A stretch of 49,088 bases of DNA from JAXHTH01 sp034211115 (GCA_034211115.1 JAXHTH010000113.1:1-49088), one strand, 5' to 3'. Shown: positions 35,796-44,763, counted from the first letter of the stretch. The notes: generated by a model not told the origin, from the letters alone. Translations and numbers: made by a program.

Positions 35796-36006
35796 CACAA
35801 GTCCTCTTTGTATGTAGGGATGATCTTCCTGCACGCGGCCCGGCCCGGATCGCGCCGGGCCGGCCTGCCTCCTGTATCTCCCCCCATTCTACGGCACGGG
35901 AGCGGAGCTTCAAGATTTCTTTCGATGTCGCCGTCAACCCGGCGGCGCGGCGCACGCGTCGGGTTCTCGGTCCCGGAAGAGCGGCATTGCATCAGATCGC
36001 GATCAC

Positions 36007-38136
36007 TTACGGGCACTCACCCCACGCGCCGAGGAGGACGAGGAGGTCAGCGGTGTCCGTGTCGCCGTCGCCGTCCACATCGCCGTCAGGCGTGCCCCAC
36101 GCGCCAAGCAGGAACAGGAGGTCGACGGTGTCGACATCGCCATCACCGTCGAAGTCGGCCGGGCAGTCATTCACCTGGAACTCGTAGGCGCCCATGTCGA
36201 CGACGGGCGGATCGCCCTGACCCGTGTCTTCGGTGTCCGGATCATCGACGAAGCGGGGATTCCAGTCGAGATCAAAGGGGATCGGCTCTTCGGTGTCGTC
36301 ATCCTCATCGAGATCATGCACATCGGCCGGGACCGCATCGTTATCTGCGGCGTCGATGCAGGGCGAGCCGGCCTGGAGGCGCAGGTCGCCGTAGTCGTCA
36401 TCGTCGCTGCCGGGCATACCGTCCGGTCCGACATCGGCGGTGCGCACGAAGAGCGGATCGGCGTCGATGTTTCCCTCACCCGCGAACCCCTCCTCGACGT
36501 TGCTGTAGGTGACCGTAGCCGCCGGATCGATATCCGGATGGTTGTAGTCCGCGCCGTTGCCCCGGACGATCGCGTCGACGACGGTGCCGCTGCCACTGAC
36601 GGCATTGAACTGGACGCCGACGTTGCCGCTGAACGCGCAGTTGACCACGAGCGGCGCGCCGCCGTGAATGGCCCCTGCGAGGTAGCCCAGATTGCAGCTG
36701 AAGATGCAGTTGGTAATGACGGGATTGCAGCCGCCGGCGTTGTAGATGCCGCCCGCGCGGGTGAAGGCGCCGGTGATTGTGGCAGCGTTGCCGAGGAAAG
36801 CGCAGTTCGTGATGAGGGGCGAGCAGTCGGTGTTGTGCATCGCCGCTCCCGTCTCCTCTTCATCGGAGGTGTTGTGGATGAACTGGCAGCCGATGATCTC
36901 GACCGTACTGTTATTGTTATAGACGCCGCCGCATTCGCGCGCCCAGTTGTCCGTGAACGTGCAGTCGCGGGCGCTGATCTCGCTTTCCCCTGCATTGAAC
37001 ATCGCGCCACCCTGGCCGAAACGGTCCCACGATCCCGGGGCGAGGTTTCCGATGAATGTACAGCCGCTGAGCTCGGTGATGGCGTTCAAATTGTACATCC
37101 CGCCGCCCATTGGCGTTGAATCGCTCGTCACCTCGTTGTTCTCGAACGTGCAGTCGACGACGGTGACGGTGCCCCCCCAGGCGTTGCTCATCCCGCCGCC
37201 CGCGTCATCGGCTTCGTTGTCGGTGAAGGTGCAATTCTCGATGGCGGCCGTGGCGTTTTCGTTGTGCATCCCGCCGCCAAAGTAATCGGCGTGGTTGTCG
37301 GTGAAGGTGCAATCCTCGATGGTGACCGTGGTGATTCCGTTGTACATCCCGCCGCCGTAGAAGCCCGAGTTGCCCGCGACCGCGCCGCTGAAGGTGCAGC
37401 CCGAGATCACGGGGCTGCCGCCGACGTTGTGCATCCCGCCGCCGTTACCCGAGCCGTAGACGCCGTACCAGTTGTCGGTGAATGTGCAGCCGGTGACGGA
37501 TGGGCTGGAGTTCACGTTGTCCATCCCGCCGCCCGAGTACCAGGCGAGGTTGCCCATGAAGCCGCAGTCGCTGATTGTCGGGGCGCCGCCCCGGTTGGCC
37601 ATGCCGGCGCCGGTCTTGGCCTCGTTGCTCTTGAAGATGCAGCTTGTGATCTCGACGTTGCTGTCTTGCGCGAAGATCGCGCCCCCCGTGACAGCCCAGT
37701 TGCTGGTGAAGTAGCAGTGTGTCACCGTCGGGCTGGCGGCGAGGATGTACAGGCCGCCACCCTGACCGTCCGCGCTCGCGCCGTCGGCCATGCCGTCGAC
37801 GATCGCAAAACCATCGATGGTCGTGTCGAGTCCTTCGCCACTCACGCAGGTCACGATGTGGCAGTACGCATCGTCGCCGTCGATGATCGACGCTTCCGTC
37901 GGATCGAGCGGATCGTCCAGCTCGACGGCGAGATTCACCGCGCGCAGCGTCACCGCCTTGCCCAGCAGGTCGATGGTCTCGTTGTAGGTGCCGGGCGCGA
38001 CGATGATCTCATCGCCATCGGCGCTGGCGTTGATGGCCTCCTGAATGGTCGGGTAGTCGTCGGGAACGTGAATGAGCTCGGCGCGTGCCGTGGTTCCGAC
38101 CGGCAGGATCAGTCCGAGGGCCACTGCCGCGGCCAC
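36007..38136 (-). CDS. Parallel beta-helix protein with dockerin-type C-terminus; start disrupted
   Basis: 709 residues from the GTG at 38134-38136. After a hydrophobic leader (AAAVALGLILPVG...ARA) come HVPDDYPTIQEAINASADGD and many pectin-lyase-fold rungs (GGGMHNVGGSPVISGCTFSG and similar), a Cys-rich right-handed beta-helix, then DMGAYEF and two dockerin loops. Such proteins are exported surface or adhesion proteins, some with polysaccharide-binding roles. The best start, an ATG at 38169 with AAGGA seven bases upstream, is separated from this frame by an in-frame TGA at 38146-38148 (MSPEKSG-stop-LPGVAAAV). The native signal peptide probably began there, so this copy may be translated poorly from the GTG or not at all. 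Confidence 0.8.
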   Translation of the reverse strand: MAAAVALGLILPVGTTARAELIHVPDDYPTIQEAINASADGDEIIVAPGTYNETIDLLGKAVTLRAVNLAVELDDPLDPTEASIIDGDDAYCHIVTCVSGEGLDTTIDGFAIVDGMADGASADGQGGGLYILAASPTVTHCYFTSNWAVTGGAIFAQDSNVEITSCIFKSNEAKTGAGMANRGGAPTISDCGFMGNLAWYSGGGMDNVNSSPSVTGCTFTDNWYGVYGSGNGGGMHNVGGSPVISGCTFSGAVAGNSGFYGGGMYNGITTVTIEDCTFTDNHADYFGGGMHNENATAAIENCTFTDNEADDAGGGMSNAWGGTVTVVDCTFENNEVTSDSTPMGGGMYNLNAITELSGCTFIGNLAPGSWDRFGQGGAMFNAGESEISARDCTFTDNWARECGGVYNNNSTVEIIGCQFIHNTSDEEETGAAMHNTDCSPLITNCAFLGNAATITGAFTRAGGIYNAGGCNPVITNCIFSCNLGYLAGAIHGGAPLVVNCAFSGNVGVQFNAVSGSGTVVDAIVRGNGADYNHPDIDPAATVTYSNVEEGFAGEGNIDADPLFVRTADVGPDGMPGSDDDDYGDLRLQAGSPCIDAADNDAVPADVHDLDEDDDTEEPIPFDLDWNPRFVDDPDTEDTGQGDPPVVDMGAYEFQVNDCPADFDGDGDVDTVDLLFLLGAWGTPDGDVDGDGDTDTADLLVLLGAWGECP

Positions 38137-38398
38137 ACCGGGCAGTCAGCCTGACTTCTCTGGCGACATGGCTCTGTCCTTCCACCCCCGCTGGTTTGGT
38201 GGCCCGCCAGCGCCGTCACGCCCGCTGAGCGACGGGCGCATCGCGGATGGTTTCGTCCAAGTTAGCCGACTCGCCGCGCCGGTCAATGAGGATTCAACGC
38301 GTCGGGGGACGAACATCGCCCGGCTCATCGCCGCCGCGGGCGATCCTGTTAGACTCCGGGAAGTCGGCGGGGCCTGACCCGCCCGGAGGATGGACCCA

Positions 38399-39166
38399 AT
38401 GACCAGCCCGACCGAGCAGCGGAAGCGCATCGTGCGGCAGCACCTGGAAACGTCACAGCTCATGGGCGTGGATTTCTTGCCCGTGCGGCTCGAGGCGGCC
38501 GCCGAATCACCGGCCGCGCCGGCGACAGGCTCCAATCCGGGCGCTCCGTCGCCTGCGGCGGCCCCGGATGCGGCGGCGATTCAGGCCAAAGCCGAGGCGC
38601 TGAATCAGCTCAGGGCCGAGCACGATGCCAATTGCCCCCACTGCACGACCGCGACGGGCCACACCCAGACCGTCTTCGGCGAAGGGCATCCCGATGCGAG
38701 GCTGATGTTCATCGGCGAGGCGCCGGGGGCGGAGGAGGACCGCACCGGACGGCCGTTCGTGGGGCGGGCGGGGCAGAAGCTCGATGACATGATCCGGGCG
38801 ATGGGGCTGACGCGGCCGGAGGTGTACATCGGCAACATCCTCAAGAGCCGCCCGCCGGGCAACCGCACGCCGCTGGCCCCCGAGGTGGCCGGCTGCTCGC
38901 CCTTCCTCGCCGAGCAGATCCGTATCATCGAGCCGGAGGTGATCGTGGCCCTGGGCGGGCCGGCCGCGAAGTTCCTCCTCCAGACCGAGATCGGCATCAC
39001 CCGCCTCCGCGGGCGGTGGTCCATCTACGCCGACGGCGAGCGGCGGGTCGACGTAATGCCAACGTATCACCCGGCTTACATCCTCCGGCGCTACACTCGC
39101 GAGACCCGCGAGCAGGTCTGGGCCGACCTGCAGGCGGTGATGGATCGCCTCGGCCTGGTGCGGTAG
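38399..39166 (+). CDS. Uracil-DNA glycosylase, type 4
   Basis: 255 residues; removes uracil from DNA in base-excision repair. Motif A GEAPGAEEDRTGRPFVG (106-122) and the late motif MPTYHPAYILRR (His224) match family 4. Cys79, Cys82 (CPHC) and Cys166 (AGCSPFL) correspond to three cluster ligands, but the fourth, normally in KCRPPGNRTP, is Ser150 (LKSRPPGNRTP). The ~65 N-terminal residues are Ala/Pro-rich and probably disordered. The ATG at 38399 has GGAGG nine bases upstream; an ATG nine bases earlier abuts that site and is unlikely. It is isolated among secreted-protein genes. Confidence 0.88.
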   Translation: MTSPTEQRKRIVRQHLETSQLMGVDFLPVRLEAAAESPAAPATGSNPGAPSPAAAPDAAAIQAKAEALNQLRAEHDANCPHCTTATGHTQTVFGEGHPDARLMFIGEAPGAEEDRTGRPFVGRAGQKLDDMIRAMGLTRPEVYIGNILKSRPPGNRTPLAPEVAGCSPFLAEQIRIIEPEVIVALGGPAAKFLLQTEIGITRLRGRWSIYADGERRVDVMPTYHPAYILRRYTRETREQVWADLQAVMDRLGLVR

Positions 39167-39654
39167 GGGGCTCTCGCGCGGGGCGCGGAGGCCGGCCACC
39201 GGGGTCCCGCGGCCTGAAAAAAGTCTGAGAACTTTCCGCAACGGGAGCGGAACCGCCCCCGAGGCGGCCGCGAAGAGATGACGGAGGGGCGAGACCAACG
39301 CACCGCTTCATTCCCGACTTCCATTGCCCCCCACATTGTCCCCCCCCACAAGGAGCCCATCCGCTGGAAACAGCGACGGGCTCTTTTCCTTGGGTAAGTC
39401 CCTGTCAGAACAGGGGATAGCGAGGATGGCGGCCCCGGCCCCCGGTCAGCGGCCCCCGGTCAGCGGCCCCGGCCCCCGGCTTCCGTTTTTCCGTCTTCAC
39501 TCGCCCGACCGGGTCACGCGGCGCCCTGGTGCCGGTCCGTGTGCTCGCCGGTGGCCTCGCTGCGTGCAGGCCGCGCCCTCCAGACGGCGCGACGACAGGA
39601 CCGGCCGGGCGAGTCGGATCTTGTCGCCGAGGGGCGGGGGCTTCGGTCGTTCGG
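39167..39654. other. Intergenic interval with terminator and short repeats
   Basis: About 490 bases between convergent genes. It holds an intrinsic terminator (39352-39390), a small hairpin (39400-39415) and a 14-bp perfect tandem duplication, cccccggtcagcgg (39439-39466). No gene is seen. Confidence 0.5.
39352..39390 (+). terminator. Intrinsic terminator downstream of the UDG gene
   Basis: GAGCCC (39353-39358) pairs with GGGCTC (39378-39383), with an inner CGCTG-GAAA-CAGCG stem-loop, followed by TTTTCCTT. It lies 186 bases after the glycosylase stop on the same strand. Confidence 0.7.
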
Positions 39655-41193
39655 TCATGGCATGCCCGCGCGGTACATCGCCTCGATGCAGCCCTCGAGC
39701 TTCACGGGATCGTTCAGATACAGATCGATGCAGTCCTGGACAGACTGGGGCGGGTCGACGGTGCCCGGCTCGCCGCAGGGGCCCCAGCTTCCGAGGAGGA
39801 TGAGGAGGTCGGCGGTGTTGACGAGGCCGTTGCCATCGAGGTCGCCCGGGCCGCTCGTGCCCCAGTTCCCCAGCAGGATGAGCAGATCCTCGGCGTCGAC
39901 ATCGCAGTCGCCGTCAAGGTCGGCGTAGCAGCGGAACTCGTAGGCGCCCATGTCCACGGGCCCGGTCTCATCATCCCCCATGAGGCGACCCTTCATGTCG
40001 CGGTCCGGCGTCGCTTCGCTGAAATCGAGGTCGTCATCGACGTCGAAGACGTCCGCGGGCACGTCATCGGTGTTGCCCGCATCGATGCAGGGCGAGCCGG
40101 TGCAGAGGCGAGAGTTCTGCGCGCCGGCGAAGAGGGGATCATCGCCGATGTTGTTGTTCCCGGAAAGCTCATCCAGCCCTTGGATGCACGTATGGGCCAC
40201 GTCGGCGTCGTCGGGATCGGGGACGTTGCCCGCCGGATCCGAGATCTGAGCCGATTCATCCTGGCCCTCCATGTCCGTATTTCCCCAGAGAATACAGTTG
40301 CGCAGCGTGATCTTCGGGTCGGTCGCCGGATCGTCCAGGTAGATGCCTCCCCCGAACGTGGCGGCAGAGTTGTCGACCAGCGTGCAGTTGGTCATCGCCA
40401 CCTGCCCGTAGCCGTAGCCCATGTAGGCGCCGCCGACGGCATCGGCCATGTTTCCCGTGAAGACAGAGTTCACAACCGGCACCGGGTCCTGTCCGGGGAG
40501 GAACGCGATGACGACCATGCCGCAGCCCTGTTCACCGACGTTGTCGCGGAACGTGCAGTCAAGAACGCTTGCCGGCTCGCCTGAATGGTCCTGCTCTACC
40601 AGAAGCCCGCCGCCGAGATACTGCGCGTAGTTCCACCGGAACGTGCAGCGGGTCACGGTGGGGCTCGACCAGTACACGTACATTCCCCCGCCCTGGGCGT
40701 ACGGGCCGGAGATCTGGTCAGCGCTGCCGTCTTCAACGTGGAACCCGCTGAGGATGCTCTCCGGTGTCACGCCACCCTTTGACGTGACCACGTGGTACAC
40801 CCTCGAGTCCTGCAGCTTCCCCGAGAGGCGGGTGAGGTTCGTCTTGGGATCGCGCTCATCGAGCGCGTCCTCGCCGCCCTGGAATCCGCCGTAGATCTTC
40901 ACTCTGTTGATCAGCTTGAAGGTCCTGGTCCGGGGATCCGGATCTCCCTCGGGCTCCTCCTCCGATGGCACATAGATACCGTCGGCGACCCAGATAGTGT
41001 CCTCGGGGCCGACGGCATTGAGCGCTTCCTGAAGCGTCTTGAACGCCTCAGCCCATTCCGTTCCGTCGCCGCTTTCCTCCACAGCGGCATCAACATACCA
41101 GTCCGCTCCGTTCCCAGCGGCCGGGGTTGCCGACAGTCCGGTCATCGTCAGCACAACGACAGCACTGCAAAGCAAGTTCTTTGCATGACACAT
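39655..41193 (-). CDS. Secreted parallel beta-helix protein with internal dockerin and Cys-rich tail
   Basis: 512 residues. The ATG at 41191-41193 has GGAG seven bases upstream and opens a signal peptide (AKNLLCSAVVVLTMTGLSATPA). The mature protein begins WYVDAAVEESGDGTEW, a beta-helix opener also seen in polymorphic-outer-membrane-like proteins, followed by rungs (GGGMYVYWSSPTVTRCTF; VDNSAATFGGGIYLDD), then DMGAYEFRC and two dockerin loops (DLDGDCDVDAEDLLILLGNW; DLDGNGLVNTADLLILLGSW). Unlike its neighbours it continues for ~40 residues after the dockerin with a Cys-containing helix (DCIDLYLNDP ... EGCIEAMYRAG). Exported surface protein; ligand unknown. Confidence 0.85.
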   Translation of the reverse strand: MCHAKNLLCSAVVVLTMTGLSATPAAGNGADWYVDAAVEESGDGTEWAEAFKTLQEALNAVGPEDTIWVADGIYVPSEEEPEGDPDPRTRTFKLINRVKIYGGFQGGEDALDERDPKTNLTRLSGKLQDSRVYHVVTSKGGVTPESILSGFHVEDGSADQISGPYAQGGGMYVYWSSPTVTRCTFRWNYAQYLGGGLLVEQDHSGEPASVLDCTFRDNVGEQGCGMVVIAFLPGQDPVPVVNSVFTGNMADAVGGAYMGYGYGQVAMTNCTLVDNSAATFGGGIYLDDPATDPKITLRNCILWGNTDMEGQDESAQISDPAGNVPDPDDADVAHTCIQGLDELSGNNNIGDDPLFAGAQNSRLCTGSPCIDAGNTDDVPADVFDVDDDLDFSEATPDRDMKGRLMGDDETGPVDMGAYEFRCYADLDGDCDVDAEDLLILLGNWGTSGPGDLDGNGLVNTADLLILLGSWGPCGEPGTVDPPQSVQDCIDLYLNDPVKLEGCIEAMYRAGMP

Positions 41194-41369
41194 GTCAATA
41201 CTCCATTCGGGGCTCGACGCCCCTTTGCAAGCGGCGCGTCCTCGGTTGCGCCTCCCGGAGATGCCATCCACGCATCCCCCGCAAAAAGAAGCGATCAGAA
41301 AAGGCCGTATGCTTCTGTCGTCAACTCCCTTCTTTCACGAGCCGCGCTCATCGTGCTCAGGTCCGTTCC

Positions 41370-42638
41370 TCATCCCCAGTTGGCGAGGAGTTCGAGGAGA
41401 TCGGCCGTGTTGACGATGCCATCGTCGTTGATGTCCGCCTCGCCGCCGGGATCGCCCCAGTGGGTGAGCAGGATGAGCAGATCGTTCACATCCGTGTCGC
41501 AGTCGCAGTCAAGATCGCTGGAGGGGCGTCCGGTCGGCGTGAGCAGGATGGTGATCGACCGCCCCGAGTCGCTCATTCCTATGGCAAGGATCTGCGCTTC
41601 GTTGTTGATGGCGTAGGCCAGCTCCAGGTGGACATCGCGGTCAGACACCATGAGATCATTCAGATTGAACATCTCGCCGTTCTGCCAGAGGAAGGCGTGA
41701 TAAGGAGAATCCTCGAGGTAAAGGTGCCCCACCACCTGGCCGTAGTCGGACACGTCGTAGGCGAAGCTCTCCTCGAAGGGCGGGATGATTCCGATGTCGT
41801 GCATCTGCGCGCCGTCCCAGAAGAAGCCGTGGCGGACGAAGCCGGGCGGATCCTCGACCTCGATCTTGCCTGTCCCGCAGACTTCGCCGCAGTTGTTGAT
41901 GGCCTTGGGCACGGCGGTGTAGCCGCCGGCGATCACGCCAATGTCCTGAACCTCCTCCCCGTCCCAGATGAACCCGCGGGCGTCGTGGATCATCGCCTCG
42001 CCCATCCAGCCCGTGACGAGGCCCGCATCATTAATGTCCGCCGCTCGACTCTTGGGCGTCCCGAGGATCGCGCCGAGGGAGATGAGCTGACCGTCGCGCC
42101 ACAGACATGCCTGGTCGGGCACATCTCCATCTACCGTATTCCCCCAGTAGCCGACGATGGTGTCGTCGGGGCCGATGGCGTTGGCGCTCGTGTAATTGCC
42201 TTCCGGTGGAGGGGGGAAGGTGATCGTGTTCTGGCCATCGCAGAAGAAGGCATGGCCTGCGTTGCCGCCTTCTGCGTCCTGGAGCCAGCCCACGGTATGG
42301 CCAAGCTCATTCACGCCCGCCGCCTCGGAGCGCGCCGTACCCTCGGGCATGGGCAGGTCGACAGGCGGCCCCGCCCCTTCCCAGATAAAGGCGTGGTTGG
42401 GGCCGACCAGGCAGTGCCACTCGCCGGCAATGATCCCGTTGTCGCTCAGGTCCCAGCCGTTCACGTGCGGCCGGCCCCAGAAGCCGCAGATCTCCTCGCC
42501 CTCGATGATCGCGGTGACCTCGTACTCGCACTGGCCGAAGCAGGGCGAGGCGATCGCAACTGCCACGACGACGGCCAGACACGCCAGGGTTGCAGATCCG
42601 GTTCGCGTTGACGGTCGTTCGTCTTGTCTTTGCTTCAT
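41370..42638 (-). CDS. Secreted HAF-repeat protein with dockerin-type C-terminus
   Basis: 422 residues with a signal peptide (ATLACLAVVVAVAIASPCFG) and about six HAF-family extracellular repeats: NHAFIWEG, GHAFFCDG, ARGFIWDG, RHGFFWDG and YHAFLWQNG, each followed by an acidic D-I-G or N-D/N-G turn, probably a beta-propeller. The C-terminus has two dockerin loops, DLDCDCDTDVNDLLILLTHW and DINDDGIVNTADLLELLANW. The ATG at 42636-42638 was chosen because it opens the signal peptide; upstream codons are non-family. Exported, function unknown. Confidence 0.87.
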   Translation of the reverse strand: MKQRQDERPSTRTGSATLACLAVVVAVAIASPCFGQCEYEVTAIIEGEEICGFWGRPHVNGWDLSDNGIIAGEWHCLVGPNHAFIWEGAGPPVDLPMPEGTARSEAAGVNELGHTVGWLQDAEGGNAGHAFFCDGQNTITFPPPPEGNYTSANAIGPDDTIVGYWGNTVDGDVPDQACLWRDGQLISLGAILGTPKSRAADINDAGLVTGWMGEAMIHDARGFIWDGEEVQDIGVIAGGYTAVPKAINNCGEVCGTGKIEVEDPPGFVRHGFFWDGAQMHDIGIIPPFEESFAYDVSDYGQVVGHLYLEDSPYHAFLWQNGEMFNLNDLMVSDRDVHLELAYAINNEAQILAIGMSDSGRSITILLTPTGRPSSDLDCDCDTDVNDLLILLTHWGDPGGEADINDDGIVNTADLLELLANWG

Positions 42639-43463
42639 GCTTCCGCCTTCCGCTCTCGTCGCATTCACCGCGACGTAAGACAACCGCGGAGTGTGATCCC
42701 GGTGATCATCCACTCCGACGGCCGATAAGAAGAGGCTCTGCGTGGCCTTCACGATGACTTGCGCTGCGGTCCCCGGATGCTCGGGCTGCACCGTCCCTCT
42801 GTATCGAGGATGTGCGTGCTGTCCCTTGTGCCCACACACGATGGCGCCCTACCGAAGATTCCCGTGTCGACGGCCATCATATCGCGCGCGAGAGAAATGA
42901 AAAGGCCCGCAGAACTTAATCTGAATGACACGCAGGGACCGGGCGGAACGCGCTGCCGAGATCTGAGAACCTGGAGAAGCGGGGGCGTTCGCCGGAATGC
43001 GCGGCGCCCGGTGCGCGGCGCGCGGCTCGTGTCCCGGGCGGGCTCGTCATCTGCGGGCCGCGGCGGTCCTTATGTCGACCACGACCAGCTTTTTTCTCCT
43101 GTTCGGCTCACATCGGGGGGTGATCGTTCGCCTCAAGGGAAGGAGCGGCAAGGTGTGGGTGTGCGCAGGGCAACGCGGCCTGTGTCTTCCTTCTCATCGG
43201 GCCAGCGCGTGGAACGATCGGCCGGACGGGCCGGTTGCCGCCTGCGGGACCAGAATGAGGGACCGACGAGGTGGGGAGAAGATCCCACAGATTCGTGCCC
43301 CTCCTCGCCCATCGCTTGCCCCGCCCGCGCCGCCCGCACGGTCTCTCGCGGCGTCCCGGCCGCCCGGCAGATGGCGCGATCCCGGCCGTCCCGATCGGCC
43401 AGCGCCGCTTCTCGCCGCTCATCGCCCACGGTTCATCGCTGTTTCTGCTACCGTTGACGGGTC
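42639..43463. other. Long intergenic interval
   Basis: About 825 bases without a credible gene. I looked for rnpB, tmRNA and SRP RNA signatures on both strands and saw none. Several GC-driven open frames are present but lack start signals and familiar motifs. Confidence 0.5.
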
Positions 43464-43952
43464 ATGATCGCCGTCGTCCAGCGGGTCAGCGAGGCGTCCG
43501 TCACGGTCGAGGAGGCCGATCACCGCGAGGCGATCGGTCCGGGGCTCTGCGTGCTGCTGGGCGTCGAGCGGGGGGACGGCGAAGCCGAGGCGGACTGGAT
43601 GGCGGGCAAGATCGCCCGGCTGCGCATCTTCCGCGACGACGAGGGCAGGATGAACCGGTCGGTGCAGGACATCGGAGGCGCCGTACTCGTGGTCAGCCAG
43701 TTCACCCTCGCCGGCGATTGCCGCAAGGGCAACCGCCCCAGCTTCGTGAACGCGGCCGATCCGGCCGAGGGCGAGCGGCTCTACGAGCTGTGCTGCGCCC
43801 TCATCGAACGTGGTCACGGGCTTGCCGTCAGGAAGGGCGTCTTCGGCGCGATGATGCAGGTCTCGATCGTCAACGACGGCCCGGTCACCCTCATCGTGCA
43901 ACGGCCCCCGGGCCCCCGGAATTCGCAGCCGGCGCGCGGAGACCGCGCTTGA
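43464..43952 (+). CDS. dtd: D-aminoacyl-tRNA deacylase
   Basis: 162 residues. Hydrolyses D-aminoacyl-tRNA (and glycyl-tRNA-Ala), keeping D-amino acids out of translation. The two catalytic motifs are present: SQFTLAGD (78-85) and NDGPVT (137-142, the GP dipeptide of the chiral proofreading site). The start MIAVVQRVSEASVTV is the normal family N-terminus. The C-terminal ~12 residues (PRNSQPARGDRA) extend beyond the usual end. The next gene begins 25 bases downstream, probably co-transcribed. Confidence 0.96.
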   Translation: MIAVVQRVSEASVTVEEADHREAIGPGLCVLLGVERGDGEAEADWMAGKIARLRIFRDDEGRMNRSVQDIGGAVLVVSQFTLAGDCRKGNRPSFVNAADPAEGERLYELCCALIERGHGLAVRKGVFGAMMQVSIVNDGPVTLIVQRPPGPRNSQPARGDRA

Positions 43953-43977
43953 CGAAGCGCGTGAACGAAAGGTGCAC

Positions 43978-44661
43978 ATGGTGGGACTGGATGGGGTCGA
44001 ACTCGTCATGGAATGGGAGGAGGCGTTCGGCATCGAGATCCCCGACGACGCGGCGAGCCGGGTCCGCACGGTGGGCGAAGTTGTCGATCTGATCCATGCG
44101 CAGTTGCGGACGCGCAAGGCGCGTGATGAGTACTGCCGCACGAGTCGCGCGTTTTATGACCTGCGCCGATCGCTCTGCCCGTTGATGGGTTTGCCTCGAC
44201 GAGCCATCGCGCCGAAGACAAGGCTGAGCGAGATCATCCCGAAGAAGCGCCGGAAGGAGGTTTGGAGAGACCTCGCGCGGGCCGGGTTCAGCGTGCCGCC
44301 GTTGTCTCCTCCATACGGCACCGACGGCTGGGCCGGGCTGGTGGTTCTCGTTCTCGCGGTTGCGCTGTGGGCTGTCACGGGAAGCGGCTGGATGTTGTTC
44401 AGCGTTGGTCCGCTGGGCGTTCTGGCCTGGCTGGCCACGCGTCCGTTCGCGCAGCGTGTTCCCGTGGAGTGTCCGACAGCCGGCGATCTCGCCTTCCGCA
44501 TGTCGCCGCGGTACGGTGACGGGGCCGATGCGCCCGGGCGCCTGCCGCGTTCCGAGATCTCACGCCGGGTGAGGATGATCGTGGCCGAGCAGCTCGCGCT
44601 TCCGGTCGAGGGGGTCCGGGAGGCATCGCGGTTCGTGGACGACCTGCAACTGGACCGATAG
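43978..44661 (+). CDS. Membrane protein with permuted acyl-carrier-protein halves
   Basis: 227 residues; ATG at 43978 with AAGG five bases upstream. Residues 4-42 (LDGVELVMEWEEAFGIEIPDD then TVGEVVDLIHAQL) match helices II-III of acyl carrier proteins; residues ~191-226 (RSEISRRVRMIVAEQLALPV then SRFVDDLQLD) match ACP helix I and the loop up to the carrier serine. The two halves are in reversed order, so joining the C-terminus to the N-terminus would give a whole ACP fold, minus the serine (LDR-stop and M-VGLDG instead of LDSL). Between them lie a basic domain (CRTSRAFYDLRRSL...) and two membrane helices (~117-156). Function unknown; carrier activity is unlikely without the serine. Confidence 0.7.
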   Translation: MVGLDGVELVMEWEEAFGIEIPDDAASRVRTVGEVVDLIHAQLRTRKARDEYCRTSRAFYDLRRSLCPLMGLPRRAIAPKTRLSEIIPKKRRKEVWRDLARAGFSVPPLSPPYGTDGWAGLVVLVLAVALWAVTGSGWMLFSVGPLGVLAWLATRPFAQRVPVECPTAGDLAFRMSPRYGDGADAPGRLPRSEISRRVRMIVAEQLALPVEGVREASRFVDDLQLDR

Positions 44662-44668
44662 CCGGTCG

Positions 44669-44702
44669 GAAAAGCGAACCGGCCCGCGTCGTGGCGGGCC
44701 GG
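44669..44702 (-). terminator. Terminator of the first PEP-CTERM gene
   Basis: Minus strand: CCGGCCCGC pairs with GCGGGCCGG (plus 44679-44702) followed by TTCGCTTTTCC. It is one of four closely similar structures, one after each paralogue. Confidence 0.7.
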
Positions 44703-44763
44703 CAAACGGGCTCTTTCCAGGCGCCTCCGCGTCGCGTGGAGGCGCGGTGTCGATCGCTCGGGA

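Noticed and set aside
42759..43457. Open frames in the long gap before dtd, and a possible stable RNA
   Set aside because: No start signals or family motifs; no rnpB, SRP RNA or tmRNA hallmark sequences on either strand.
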